This document shows, piece by piece, positions 18,698-26,865 of a DNA stretch of 64,000 bases. A program made the translations under genes and the position numbers. Positions within the stretch are counted from its first letter, which is position 1. Each line of letters starts with the position of its first letter. The notes beneath the pieces were generated by a model, which was given only the letters and a program-made list of their open reading frames with translations, was not told the origin of the DNA and did no database searches. This stretch comes from Pseudodonghicola flavimaris (lineage in GTDB: Bacteria > Pseudomonadota > Alphaproteobacteria > Rhodobacterales > Rhodobacteraceae). Where the stretch lies: NCBI RefSeq assembly GCF_030164425.1, contig NZ_JASNJD010000009.1, positions 1 to 64,000 on the forward strand, given 5' to 3'.

Positions 18698-18711
18698 TTG
18701 ATCTGTCTCAA
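18698..18711. promoter_or_regulatory. FNR/FixK-like box upstream of the SHOCT gene
   Basis: TTGAT-CTGT-CTCAA on the + strand differs in one position from the FNR/CRP-family consensus TTGAT-N4-ATCAA. It lies 58 bases before the SHOCT start, a workable activator position, which would tie this gene to low oxygen or nitric oxide. Confidence 0.4.
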
Positions 18712-18736
18712 GTACACCGAACCGTGATCGGAGCGG

Positions 18737-19462
18737 TCAGGAGCTGGCCCAGGCGCGGTCTTCGACCTGGTCCAGCGCATGGCGCCAGGCGTCGGTCCGG
18801 GTGACCGGACGCGCCGCCATCTCCAGCGCTGCGCCGGCCATCGCGTCCAGATAGCCCTGTCGGGTCTCCTCATCCACCCGGGAGACCGCATAGGCGACGC
18901 TGAGCGGTGCCACTTCGAACCCCATGTATTCCAGCGCCAGCCGTCGCACCGGCATGAGCAGCGGTTCGATCGGCCCGTAGACGCCGCTGTCCGAGAACCG
19001 CTCCGGCGTGCCGCCGGTGGTCACGCTGATCATCGCGCGGCGGCCCTTGAACACGCCGGTGTCGAACCGGCGGCCATCGACATAGGCGAAACCATAGCTC
19101 AGCACCCGGTCGATCCATCCCTTCAGCAGGGCCGGCGGCCCGCCCCACCACACCGGGAATTGCAGGATCACATTGTCGGCCGCCGCCACCCGGGCCTGTT
19201 CCCGCGCGATATCGGCGGCATAGCAGCCGGCGCGGGCGGCCTGCGCCTGCTCGGCCTGTACGTGGAACAGCCCCGGATCGGCACGCTGGCCGGTGTCATG
19301 AGGGCCGACATCTGCACGAAACCCCTCGGCCGCGAGATCGGAGATCGTCACGCTGTGGCCGGCTGCGCGCAGCCGGTCGGCTGCATGACGGGCCAGGGCA
19401 TGATTGAAGGACTGCGGCTCCGGATGGGCGACCACGATCAGGATGTTGCGGGCTTCGGACAT
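18737..19462 (-). CDS. NAD(P)H:quinone oxidoreductase family flavoprotein
   Basis: The 241-residue protein has the flavodoxin-like fold of the MdaB/KefF/NQO group: ILIVVAHPEPQSFNHALA at the N terminus (FMN/FAD phosphate binding), LQFPVWWGGPPALLKGWID in the centre and SVTTGG further on. These enzymes reduce quinones by two electrons with NAD(P)H in the cytosol. It starts 12 bases after the TRAP dctM stop, so it is probably the last gene of the cupin-TRAP operon and not part of the copper block. Confidence 0.87.
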   Translation of the reverse strand: MSEARNILIVVAHPEPQSFNHALARHAADRLRAAGHSVTISDLAAEGFRADVGPHDTGQRADPGLFHVQAEQAQAARAGCYAADIAREQARVAAADNVILQFPVWWGGPPALLKGWIDRVLSYGFAYVDGRRFDTGVFKGRRAMISVTTGGTPERFSDSGVYGPIEPLLMPVRRLALEYMGFEVAPLSVAYAVSRVDEETRQGYLDAMAGAALEMAARPVTRTDAWRHALDQVEDRAWASS

Positions 19463-19474
19463 TTTCGACGGCTC

Positions 19475-20746
19475 TCAGAACAGGGCGCGGGGGATGAACA
19501 GGGTAAGTTGCGGGATCAGCGCGATCGAGGCCAGCACCAGCAGGCAGATACCGATCAGCGGCATCGCTTCGCGGATCACCCGGGTCACCGGCTCGCCCGA
19601 GATCGCCGAGGCGATGAACAGCAGGATCCCAACCGGCGGCGTTGCCATCCCGACCACCACGTTCAGAACCACGACGGTGCCGAACTGGACCGGGTCCATG
19701 CCGATCAGCGCCTGGAACTTCAGCAGGATCGGCATCGTCAGGATCAGGATCGAGATCGGTTCGAGGAACATGCCCAGGATCAGCAGGAAGATGTTCAGCA
19801 GCAGCAGGATCAGCCAGGGATTATCGGTCAGCGACAGCATCAGGTCGGCGATCAGCTGCGGCACGTGTTCCAGCGTGAAGACGAAGGACACGATGCTGGC
19901 CATCGAGGTGATGAAGAGGATCGAGGCCGAGACCAGTGCGGTGGCGACCAGGGCCTCCCAGACCCGCTGGAGCGTCAGGTCGCGGTAGACGAAACCGATG
20001 ACCAGCGCATAGGCAACCGCCACTGCCGCGGCCTCGGTCGGGGTGAAGATGCCGGCCTTGATCCCGACCAGGATGATCAGCGGCAGGATCAGCGCCGGCA
20101 GGGTCCGTTTGGTCGCGGCGAACCGCTCCCGGCCGTTCACCCGCGGCGTCACCGGAAAGCCGTCGCGCTTGGCGCGGTAGCTGGCATAGATCAGGAGCCC
20201 GGCAGCGATGCCGATACCGGGGATGACGCCGGCCAGGAACAGCTGTCCGATCGAGGCGCCGGAGAGCACGCCGTAGATGATCATGGTGATCGACGGCGGG
20301 ATGATCGGCCCCATCACCGAGCTGACGGCAATCAGCGCGGCGGCATAGGCTGGCGGCATTCCCTGTTTCGACATCGAGGGGATCAGGATGGCGCCGAGGG
20401 CGGAGGCCTCGGCGGTGGCGCTGCCGGAGATCCCGGCGAAGAACCCCGAGGACAGGATCGAGACCGAGGACATGCCGCCGCGCCGGTGCCCGACCATGGC
20501 ACGGGCGAAGGTCACGATCCGCTCAGTGACGCCGCCGACATTCATCAGTGCGCCGGCCAGCAGGAACAGCGGGATGGTCAGCAGGACGAACTGGTCGACG
20601 CCGGCGATCATCCGTTGCGGCAGCATCAGCATCATCATGCCGTTGCCGGAGAAATAGAGATAGGCGGTGCCGGCGATGCCAAGGGCCAGCGCGATCGGGA
20701 TGCCCGAGACCAGAAACCCGGCGAAAAGGATGAAGAAGCTTCCCAT
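19475..20746 (-). CDS. dctM: TRAP transporter large permease subunit, system 1
   Basis: A 423-residue protein with about 12 membrane helices in the DctM arrangement: GIPIALALGIAG near the N terminus, SGSATAEASALGAILIPSM, and GVLSGASIGQLFLAGVIPG with the PPS segment IIPPSITMIIY. It forms the Na+-driven channel of a tripartite ATP-independent transporter with DctQ and DctP. Its start overlaps the DctQ stop by ATGA. The substrate is unknown. Confidence 0.93.
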   Translation of the reverse strand: MGSFFILFAGFLVSGIPIALALGIAGTAYLYFSGNGMMMLMLPQRMIAGVDQFVLLTIPLFLLAGALMNVGGVTERIVTFARAMVGHRRGGMSSVSILSSGFFAGISGSATAEASALGAILIPSMSKQGMPPAYAAALIAVSSVMGPIIPPSITMIIYGVLSGASIGQLFLAGVIPGIGIAAGLLIYASYRAKRDGFPVTPRVNGRERFAATKRTLPALILPLIILVGIKAGIFTPTEAAAVAVAYALVIGFVYRDLTLQRVWEALVATALVSASILFITSMASIVSFVFTLEHVPQLIADLMLSLTDNPWLILLLLNIFLLILGMFLEPISILILTMPILLKFQALIGMDPVQFGTVVVLNVVVGMATPPVGILLFIASAISGEPVTRVIREAMPLIGICLLVLASIALIPQLTLFIPRALF

Positions 20747-21318
20747 CAGGCTTGCACCTCATTGTCATCAGGGAGCGACCGGTCGTCGTTGTCGATCAGC
20801 TCGCGGCGGAAGGTGACGGCCAGATCGGCCAGCACGTGCAGCGACATCAGCGCCAGCCCGACGGTGACCGAGAAATAGACCCATTTGATCGACACGCCGA
20901 GCGCGTCGCCGGTGAGCGCGGTCCAGATGAAATCGAGCGCCGGAATGGTCTGGCGGTCGAAGCGCGAGGCGAAATCGTATCCGTACCAGGCCATCGCCAC
21001 CAAGAAGGTCACGATCGGCACCGCCATGATGGCGCGCAGGATCCATTTGCCCCGAGGCGGCAGCATGGCGGGAAGGAACTCCAGCGCGACGAAGCCGTTT
21101 CGGGAATAGACCAGCCCCAGCACCAGGAAGGTCTGCCAGATCAGCAGATAGCGGCACAGCTCCTCCGCCCAGATCAGGCTGGAGCCGAGCACGTATCGGT
21201 AAAAGACCTGCGCGATCATGATGCCGACGATCAGCGCCATGCTGACGCCGGCCAGGAATTGGATCAGACGCACGTAATGCGCGACCGCTTTTGACAGTGT
21301 TGTGGTAAATCTGGTCAT
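20746..21318 (-). CDS. dctQ: TRAP transporter small permease subunit, system 1
   Basis: A 190-residue protein with four predicted helices and the DctQ signature AEELCRYLLIWQTFLVLGLVY. It begins MTRFTTTLSKAVAHYVRLIQF at 21318; the frame continues upstream but without homology. It lies 59 bases downstream of dctP and overlaps dctM. Confidence 0.9.
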   Translation of the reverse strand: MTRFTTTLSKAVAHYVRLIQFLAGVSMALIVGIMIAQVFYRYVLGSSLIWAEELCRYLLIWQTFLVLGLVYSRNGFVALEFLPAMLPPRGKWILRAIMAVPIVTFLVAMAWYGYDFASRFDRQTIPALDFIWTALTGDALGVSIKWVYFSVTVGLALMSLHVLADLAVTFRRELIDNDDRSLPDDNEVQA

Positions 21319-21377
21319 CGGTTCAGGCCGTTTGGCGACCGGACCCTGGGCGGGGTTGCCCGGGTCCGGTGCCGGGA

Positions 21378-22376
21378 TCAGGAAGCTTGCGACGCGGCGG
21401 CGACAAGGCCGGCGATCAGCGGGTCCTTGGCGGCCCATTCCTGGGTCATGCCGGCGACGCGGGCGCGCATCTCGGGCAGATCGGTCAGTTCGCGGATCTC
21501 GACGCCCTTGGCCTTCAGCTCGTCGCGGCCGGCAAGATCTTGTTCCTTGGCGTAGGTCAGCGTCTTGCTGATCGAGCGGCGTCCGGCTTCGGTCACGGCG
21601 GCCTTTTCCTCGTCGTTCAGGCCGTCCCAATAGTATTGCGACATCAGCGTGGCCATGTGCCAGGGGTAGTGGCCGGTCAGGGTGAAGTGCTTGCCGACTT
21701 CCCAGAGGTTTTCGCCCAGCATCGACGACACATTGATTTCCACCGCGTCGATGACGCCGGTTTCCAGCGCGCCGTAGACCTCGCCATAGGGCAGGCCGAC
21801 GGGTTCGGTGCCGACGGTTTCCCAGATCTCCTTGTGCAGAGGGACCGGCACGATGCGGGTTTTCAGCCCGGCGAAGTCGGGCAGGCTGGACACCGGTTTC
21901 TTGACCGACAGGAAATGCCGCTGCCCGGTGTCCGCCGTGGCCAGGCCGATCAGCCCGGCCTCGGCCAGATCGGCCTGAATCTTCTGGCCGGCCTCGCCCA
22001 GGGCGAGTTCGCCGAAGTGATCGTAATCGCGGACCAGGAAGGGAAGTTGCCAGGCATTCATGCCCTGACGCCCGGTCACCAGCGGGATCAGGACGCCGGA
22101 GACGCTGACCACATCCATGGTGCCGGCGACGGCGCCTTCGAGAAGCTGCTTGTCACCGCCGAGCTGCCGGTTCGGGAAGATCTGGGTCCGGAAGGCACCC
22201 GGCATCAGCTCCTCGAGCCCCTCGGCAAAGCTGGTGGCGAGGATATGGCCCGGGTGGACCTCGTTCGCGGCATGCGCGATGCGCAGGGTCTTGCCCGCGG
22301 CGCGGGCGACATGCGGCATGGCCAGGGTCGCGCTCAGGGCGACGCCGGACTGCAAAAGGGTTCTTCTGGTGATCAT
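21378..22376 (-). CDS. dctP: TRAP transporter solute-binding protein, system 1
   Basis: A 332-residue periplasmic binding protein with signal peptide MITRRTLLQSGVALSATLA, whose RR suggests Tat export, and the DctP fold. Recognisable parts are LRIAHAANEVHPGHILA, PFLVRDYDHFGELAL and ALETGVIDAVEINVSSML. DctP proteins bind organic acids through a conserved Arg; the ligand cannot be named from sequence. It follows the cupin gene by 72 bases. Confidence 0.92.
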   Translation of the reverse strand: MITRRTLLQSGVALSATLAMPHVARAAGKTLRIAHAANEVHPGHILATSFAEGLEELMPGAFRTQIFPNRQLGGDKQLLEGAVAGTMDVVSVSGVLIPLVTGRQGMNAWQLPFLVRDYDHFGELALGEAGQKIQADLAEAGLIGLATADTGQRHFLSVKKPVSSLPDFAGLKTRIVPVPLHKEIWETVGTEPVGLPYGEVYGALETGVIDAVEINVSSMLGENLWEVGKHFTLTGHYPWHMATLMSQYYWDGLNDEEKAAVTEAGRRSISKTLTYAKEQDLAGRDELKAKGVEIRELTDLPEMRARVAGMTQEWAAKDPLIAGLVAAASQAS

Positions 22377-22448
22377 TGGGGTCCTCCTCCCATAAAAAGG
22401 TGATGTAGGGGCCTGGGGGATGCGCCCCTTTCGGGGCGCAGGCGCCGG

Positions 22449-23351
22449 TCAGCCCGGCATCGGGTAGTCTTCGGCATTCAGCACCCAGCCCGGCTTGTTC
22501 GAGAAATCGTGGCGCGGCGGGCTGAAGATATCGATCAGCTGGTTGCTGCCTTCGCCGGTGGCGCGGGTGGTGTGAATCACGGGCGGCGGGATCACCAGCA
22601 TCGAGGGCGAGCCCATTTCCAGGGCCTTGTCCTCCTGCCAGTCCGCCATGTCGCTGGTCCAGGGCCAGCGCAGATAGTGGGTGAACTCGCCGGCGATGGC
22701 GAGCGACCCCTGCTCGAAATCGTCGTGATGGTGGGGCGACATCTTGGACGGGTCGCGCGGGCCCTCGAAGGGATCGAGGACGTTCACCATCAGGGTGGTG
22801 CAGCGGAAGATGCGCCCGAACCGGCCCTCTTCGGGTGCGACGTCGAGCGAGTAGAACCGCACCTTCCAGCCGCCGGCGGGTTCAGGCCAGGGTTCGAAGG
22901 CCGGAATATGGCTGCGCGGGGTATCATAGCCGCGGGCGTTGCCGCAGAGCTCGGCCAGATCGGTATTCTGGGTCGAGAACAGGCGGATGACCTCGCCGCC
23001 CTCGGGCACGCGCAGGCTGCTGTCGCCCGGCGGCACGAAGGCGATGGAATAGCCGGGCACCGACACGGTGGTGCCGTTCCAGGTGATTTCCGCCCCGGTC
23101 TTCGGCAGCAGCACGCAGTATTCGTCGGCCTGGGCTGTCCGGGAGAAGGTCGCGCCCGGGGTGGCCTCGCTATAGGCGACCAGGAAGTTGTGGCCGCGGT
23201 GCAGCCAGCTCTTGCCGGTCTCGTCGTCGATCTGCGGCGGCTGGTCGTAGAAGGTCGCGGCCTGGTCAGGCGCCACCAGCCCGGTCTGCGACAGCATGCT
23301 GCCCGTCTTGGCCGGCGCCAGAGAGGCGCGGGGGTCCGACTTGTCGTACAT
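22449..23351 (-). CDS. Cupin-like protein of unknown function
   Basis: A 300-residue protein with cupin features: SPHHHDDFEQGSLAIAGEF near the C-terminal half (metal-binding HHH-D-E-type cluster) and PPPVIHTTR as the second motif. An N-terminal partner domain (WLHRGHNFLVAYSEA...DEYCVLLP) makes it a probable bicupin. It could be an isomerase or dioxygenase. ATG at 23351 is preferred to ATG at 23357 because GGAAAGG then sits at proper spacing. First gene of the leftward TRAP operon and divergent from iclR. Confidence 0.75.
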   Translation of the reverse strand: MYDKSDPRASLAPAKTGSMLSQTGLVAPDQAATFYDQPPQIDDETGKSWLHRGHNFLVAYSEATPGATFSRTAQADEYCVLLPKTGAEITWNGTTVSVPGYSIAFVPPGDSSLRVPEGGEVIRLFSTQNTDLAELCGNARGYDTPRSHIPAFEPWPEPAGGWKVRFYSLDVAPEEGRFGRIFRCTTLMVNVLDPFEGPRDPSKMSPHHHDDFEQGSLAIAGEFTHYLRWPWTSDMADWQEDKALEMGSPSMLVIPPPVIHTTRATGEGSNQLIDIFSPPRHDFSNKPGWVLNAEDYPMPG

Positions 23352-23652
23352 GTTCATCCTTTCCGGGGTGTGTAGGCTGCACCCCAATTCAGTGAAAAGA
23401 GGAACGGAGGCGGGCCGGGGCGAAGTGCCGGGGCAGCCGGCGCGCACCGGTCAGCGGTGTGGCCGGTGGGGCTCACATCTTGCGTTTGCACCGCCAAAGT
23501 CTCCTCCGAAGTTTTTTGGCTATTTGTAACGCTGTGCGATACATCGTTCTTTTTTACGGAACATAAGTGCGCTAGGATCGGACTGTCAAGCATTGTGTGT
23601 TTCGCCCCGTTCGCACAGCTTGTAGGGCAGAAACATCAGGAGGGATCAGGCG
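23352..23652. promoter_or_regulatory. Divergent control region between the cupin operon and iclR, with IclR-like site
   Basis: About 300 bases without a gene. At 23545-23563 CGTTCTTTTTTACGGAACA is an imperfect dyad that, read on the other strand, matches the palindrome upstream of the hydrolase gene (TGTTCyG-N5-mAGAACr). It is therefore a likely IclR operator controlling both directions. Confidence 0.55.
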
Positions 23653-24432
23653 ATGGCAGTAGAGAAGACGGACAAATCCGACACCATACAGAGTGTCGCG
23701 ATGGCGCTTCAGGTTCTCGAAACGCTTGCCAACGGCAACGGCGACATGGGGGTGACGGCGCTGGCCTCGGCGCTGAACACGACCAAGAGCCGCATCCACC
23801 GTCATCTGCGCACGCTCGTCTCTCTGGGCTATATTTCCCAATCGGATCAAACCGAACGCTACCGGATCGGCGCCCGGCTGGTGGCACTGGGGCAGGCGGC
23901 CTCCGGCTCGGCCGAGTTCACCTCGATCGCGTTGCCGCATATGAAGACCCTGCGCGACCGAACGGGTCAGGCCGTCAGCCTCGGCCAGGTCGAGGCGAAC
24001 GGGATCCGTATCCTGAACACCCAGCATGGCAACATGCAGATCGAGGTCGGCGTCAAGCCGGGGTCGCTGCTGGATTTCTGCAGTTCGGCGCAGGGCAAGG
24101 TGGCGCTGGCGGCGATGTCGGCCGAGCGGCGCGACAAGCTGATTCCCCCGACCATCGACACTTTCACCGAATACACCATCACCGACCGGGCCGAACTGCT
24201 GGCCCATATCGATGAAGTGGCGCGACAGGGTTGGGCCACCGCGCCGAACGAAACCATGCTGGGGCTGAACGCGCTGGCCTGCCCGATTCTGAACATCGAC
24301 GGGGAGCCAGTGGCGACCATCGCCATCGTCAGCCTGACCCAATATATCAAATCCCCGCCCGACGACGATCAGGTTGCCGCGGTCAAGGAAGCCGCGAATC
24401 AGATCTCGGTCGAGCTGGGCTATACCCCCTGA
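23653..24432 (+). CDS. IclR family transcriptional regulator
   Basis: The 259-residue protein has an N-terminal winged helix-turn-helix (about 13-73; VTALASALNTTKSRIHRHLRTL is the recognition part) and the IclR effector domain, with SLGQVEANGIRILN, GSLLDFCSSAQGKVALA and the C-terminal ligand pocket ALACPILNIDGEPVATIAIV. IclR proteins sense small organic acids. It is flanked by the cupin-TRAP operon and the hydrolase-aldolase operon, with matching palindromes at both. Confidence 0.92.
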   Translation: MAVEKTDKSDTIQSVAMALQVLETLANGNGDMGVTALASALNTTKSRIHRHLRTLVSLGYISQSDQTERYRIGARLVALGQAASGSAEFTSIALPHMKTLRDRTGQAVSLGQVEANGIRILNTQHGNMQIEVGVKPGSLLDFCSSAQGKVALAAMSAERRDKLIPPTIDTFTEYTITDRAELLAHIDEVARQGWATAPNETMLGLNALACPILNIDGEPVATIAIVSLTQYIKSPPDDDQVAAVKEAANQISVELGYTP

Positions 24433-24465
24433 TCTGACCCCGCCTCATCCTCCGGGACCTCAGCG

Positions 24466-24493
24466 ACGGCCGCGCATCCCGCGCGGCCGTTTG
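24466..24493 (+). terminator. Putative terminator of iclR
   Basis: Perfect 10-bp stem ACGGCCGCGC/GCGCGGCCGT with loop ATCCC, followed by only a short T run (TTTG). It lies 34 bases after the iclR stop codon. Confidence 0.5.
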
Positions 24494-24500
24494 CGTTCGC

Positions 24501-24574
24501 TTGACTTCCGCGTGGCGAAAAAATATCAACAGGCATGTTCTGCTTAACAGAACAGTGATCTGCCAAACGGAACA
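24501..24574 (+). promoter_or_regulatory. Promoter and tandem IclR operators of the hydrolase-aldolase operon
   Basis: TTGACT (24501-24506), 17 bases and TATCAA (24524-24529) form a promoter. Directly after it lies TGTTCTGCTTAACAGAACA (24536-24554), a perfect 7-bp-arm palindrome. A second, weaker copy of the same motif, TGATCTGCCAAACGGAACA (24556-24574), is centred exactly 20 bases on. Binding there would cover the transcription start, which suggests repression relieved by an inducer. Confidence 0.6.
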
Positions 24575-24606
24575 AATGATGCAGCGAGCCTGCGGGAGGA
24601 CCGGCA

Positions 24607-25527
24607 ATGACGACTGTTGAAGAGATTGCGCGCGAAGAGGCGCCACGTATCGGCGAGATTCTGCGCGGGGCGGTCGATCCGCATGTGCACAGCGGCCCGT
24701 CCATGGCGCCGCGGGCGATCGATCATATCGAGCTGGCCCGGCTGTATTCCGACGCCGGCTTTGCCGCGGCGGTGACGAAGGACCACGATTATTCCGGCGT
24801 GATGTGCGCCAAGCTGATCGAAACCCATTTCCCGGAGCTGACGACGAAGATCTATTCCGGGCTGGTGCTGAACAACGTGGTGGGCGGGATCAATCCCTAT
24901 GCGGTGGAGCATACCGCGGCCTGCGGCGGCAAGATCGTCTGGCTGCCGACGCTGGCGGCGGAAAACCATCTGGAGTGGGAAAAGAGCTCTGGCTGGGTGC
25001 ATCCGGCCTCGACCCAGAGCATGCGGCCGGCCAGCGGGGTGCCGCTGTTCGACGGCGATAAGCTGCGGCCCGAGGTTCTCGACGTGCTCGACGTGATGGC
25101 GGCGACCGGCATGGCGCTGGCCAGCGGCCATATCCATGTGTCCGAGACCAAGATCATCTTCGCCGAGGCCCGCAAGCGTGGGGTCGAGCGGCTGATCTTC
25201 ACCCACCCGGAGGACATCGTCGGCGCAACGCTGGACGACACCCGCGAGATCGCCGACATGGGCGCCTATGTCGAACATTCGCTGGCCTTCTTCCTCGAAG
25301 GGTCGAAATTCCGCACCCGGACCAACGAAGATCTCAAGGCCTTCGTGGATTGTGTCGGCGCGGAGCGGACCATCCTATGTTCCGATCTGGGGCAGGTGGG
25401 CACGCTGAACCCGCTGGAAGGCTTCCAGCTGGGTGTCGCGACATGCCTGGCGCTGGGCTTCTCCGACGATGAGATTCACCAGATGGTGGCGACCAATGCC
25501 GCCCAGGTCATCGGGCTGGACAGCTGA
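24607..25527 (+). CDS. DUF6282 family predicted metal-dependent hydrolase
   Basis: A 306-residue protein of the amidohydrolase/PHP-like superfamily. The metal-binding motif DPHVHSG (Asp24, His26, His28), KDHDYSG (59-64), SGHIHVSE (His175, His177), THPED (His200) and CSDLGQ (Asp260) are in the order expected for a TIM-barrel hydrolase. I recognise the family as DUF6282; its reaction is not known to me. It is separated from the aldolase by 2 bases, so they form one operon under IclR-like control. Confidence 0.8.
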   Translation: MTTVEEIAREEAPRIGEILRGAVDPHVHSGPSMAPRAIDHIELARLYSDAGFAAAVTKDHDYSGVMCAKLIETHFPELTTKIYSGLVLNNVVGGINPYAVEHTAACGGKIVWLPTLAAENHLEWEKSSGWVHPASTQSMRPASGVPLFDGDKLRPEVLDVLDVMAATGMALASGHIHVSETKIIFAEARKRGVERLIFTHPEDIVGATLDDTREIADMGAYVEHSLAFFLEGSKFRTRTNEDLKAFVDCVGAERTILCSDLGQVGTLNPLEGFQLGVATCLALGFSDDEIHQMVATNAAQVIGLDS

Positions 25528-25529
25528 TC

Positions 25530-26282
25530 ATGGCCGGGGATCTGAGAACGCGCATCCGCGCCGGCGAGTTGCTGATCGGCACCTTCGTCAAGACACCGTC
25601 GCCGCATGTGGTCGAAATCCTCGGTCATGCCGGACTGGATTTCGCGGTGATCGATCAGGAGCACGGGCCGATCGACCTGTCGCAGATGGACATGATGGCA
25701 CTGGCGTCGCGGGCCGTGGGCCTGCCGCTGTTGTCGCGTCGCTGGGGCGCCGAAAAGGACTGGATCGCACCTCTGCTGGATCTGGGGCTGACCGGGGTGA
25801 TGGTGCCGCACGTCATGGACAAGGACGATGCCGAGGCGATCTGCGACGCGGTGCGGTTCTCCCGCCGCAAACGCGGGCTGTCCCCGTCGCCCCGCGCCGG
25901 CAATTACGGCGGCATGTCGATCCCCGATTACCGCGATCACAGCGACGCCCAGAGCGTGGTCGTGGTGCAGATCGAGGATGAAAGCGCGCTCGATCATCTC
26001 GACGCGATCGCCGCGGTGCGCGACGTCGACATGTTCTTCATCGGGCCGGCGGATCTGTCGCAGTCGATGAACGTGAGATTTCCCTCGCCCGAGCTGGACC
26101 AGGCCATCGCGAAGATCATCGAGGCCGGAAAGCGCAACGGGGTCAGCGTCGGGTTGTTCGTCGGCGACGCCAGCCAGATCGCGGCATGGCACGAGAAGGG
26201 CGTCAGCCTCTTCGTCTGTGGCTCCGATCAGGCGTTGCTGCGGAAATCGGCGACCCAGATGATGGCGGCGAAGGACGCCTGA
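25530..26282 (+). CDS. HpcH/HpaI family aldolase
   Basis: The 250-residue protein is a class II pyruvate-type aldolase of the HpaI/GarL group. Motifs are GTFVKTPSPHVVEI, FAVIDQEHGPIDLSQ, VMVPHVMDKDDAEAI, QIEDESALDHLDAIAAV and FFIGPADLSQSM, the last two carrying the Mg2+ ligands Glu and Asp. It probably cleaves a 4-hydroxy-2-oxo acid to pyruvate and an aldehyde. Its position behind DUF6282 suggests the hydrolase makes the aldolase substrate. Confidence 0.9.
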   Translation: MAGDLRTRIRAGELLIGTFVKTPSPHVVEILGHAGLDFAVIDQEHGPIDLSQMDMMALASRAVGLPLLSRRWGAEKDWIAPLLDLGLTGVMVPHVMDKDDAEAICDAVRFSRRKRGLSPSPRAGNYGGMSIPDYRDHSDAQSVVVVQIEDESALDHLDAIAAVRDVDMFFIGPADLSQSMNVRFPSPELDQAIAKIIEAGKRNGVSVGLFVGDASQIAAWHEKGVSLFVCGSDQALLRKSATQMMAAKDA

Positions 26283-26401
26283 ACGTAAAGACACCTCGTG
26301 AGGGGCGGGCCGGTGTCGCCCCTCCATCGCCCTCCGGCCTCCCCGCGCGGGCGGCTGGCGGGCGATCATGGATCTGCACCCCTGGGCCTCGTGTGCCCGG
26401 G

Positions 26402-26794
26402 TCAGCTCCGGCGCTTCAGCGCTACCCGCAGGACGCGTTGGAAGCGCGGGCATTCCAGGTGGCTGGGCGCGGAGCAGGTCATGATATGGCGGATGCCGTC
26501 GCGTAGTGCGGTGAGCTCCCGGATCTGACGGTCGATCGCATCCGCCCGTACGCCAAGCGCCTGGCGGTCCAGCTCTGGCCGGTCCCCGGTTCCGATCAGC
26601 GCGCCGATCTCTGTCAGAGAGAACCCGGCGGTCTGCCCCAGTGCGATCAGCGTCAGACGGGGGATCACCGATTCCTCGAACAGCCGTTTCAGCCCCTTGC
26701 GTCCGGCGGAGCGGATCAGCCCGATATCCTCGTAATACCGCAGTTTCGAAGCCGGACATCCGGTGCGGCGGGAGAGTTCGGAGATATCCAGCAT
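26402..26794 (-). CDS. MerR family transcriptional regulator
   Basis: A 130-residue protein with the MerR winged helix at the N terminus (MLDISELSRRTGCPASKLRYYEDIGLI), a coiled helix (about 77-97) and a C-terminal C-x7-C segment (CSAPSHLEC) that could bind metal or a redox signal. It lacks the CueR and classic SoxR cysteine patterns. It is divergent from the DUF2938 gene with a SoxR-box-like operator between them, so it likely controls that gene and itself. Confidence 0.88.
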   Translation of the reverse strand: MLDISELSRRTGCPASKLRYYEDIGLIRSAGRKGLKRLFEESVIPRLTLIALGQTAGFSLTEIGALIGTGDRPELDRQALGVRADAIDRQIRELTALRDGIRHIMTCSAPSHLECPRFQRVLRVALKRRS

Positions 26795-26798
26795 GGGC

Positions 26799-26829
26799 TT
26801 GACCTCAAGTTGGCTTGAAGTTGTATCTG
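26799..26829 (+). promoter_or_regulatory. MerR-type promoter-operator of the DUF2938 gene
   Basis: TTGACC (26799-26804) and TATCTG (26824-26829) are 19 bases apart. The spacer holds the dyad TCAAG-TTGG-CTTGA (26805-26818), similar to the SoxR box (CCTCAAGTTAACTTGAGG). It lies just outside the MerR start codon, allowing autoregulation. Confidence 0.65.
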
Positions 26830-26865
26830 CGGCCCCTCCTGCAAAACGTCAATGGAGTTTGGGCC

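Noticed and set aside
26402-26794. The MerR gene as cueR for the copper block
   Set aside because: It lacks the CueR metal-loop cysteine arrangement and lies 13 kb from copA beside its own divergent target, so it is not called CueR.
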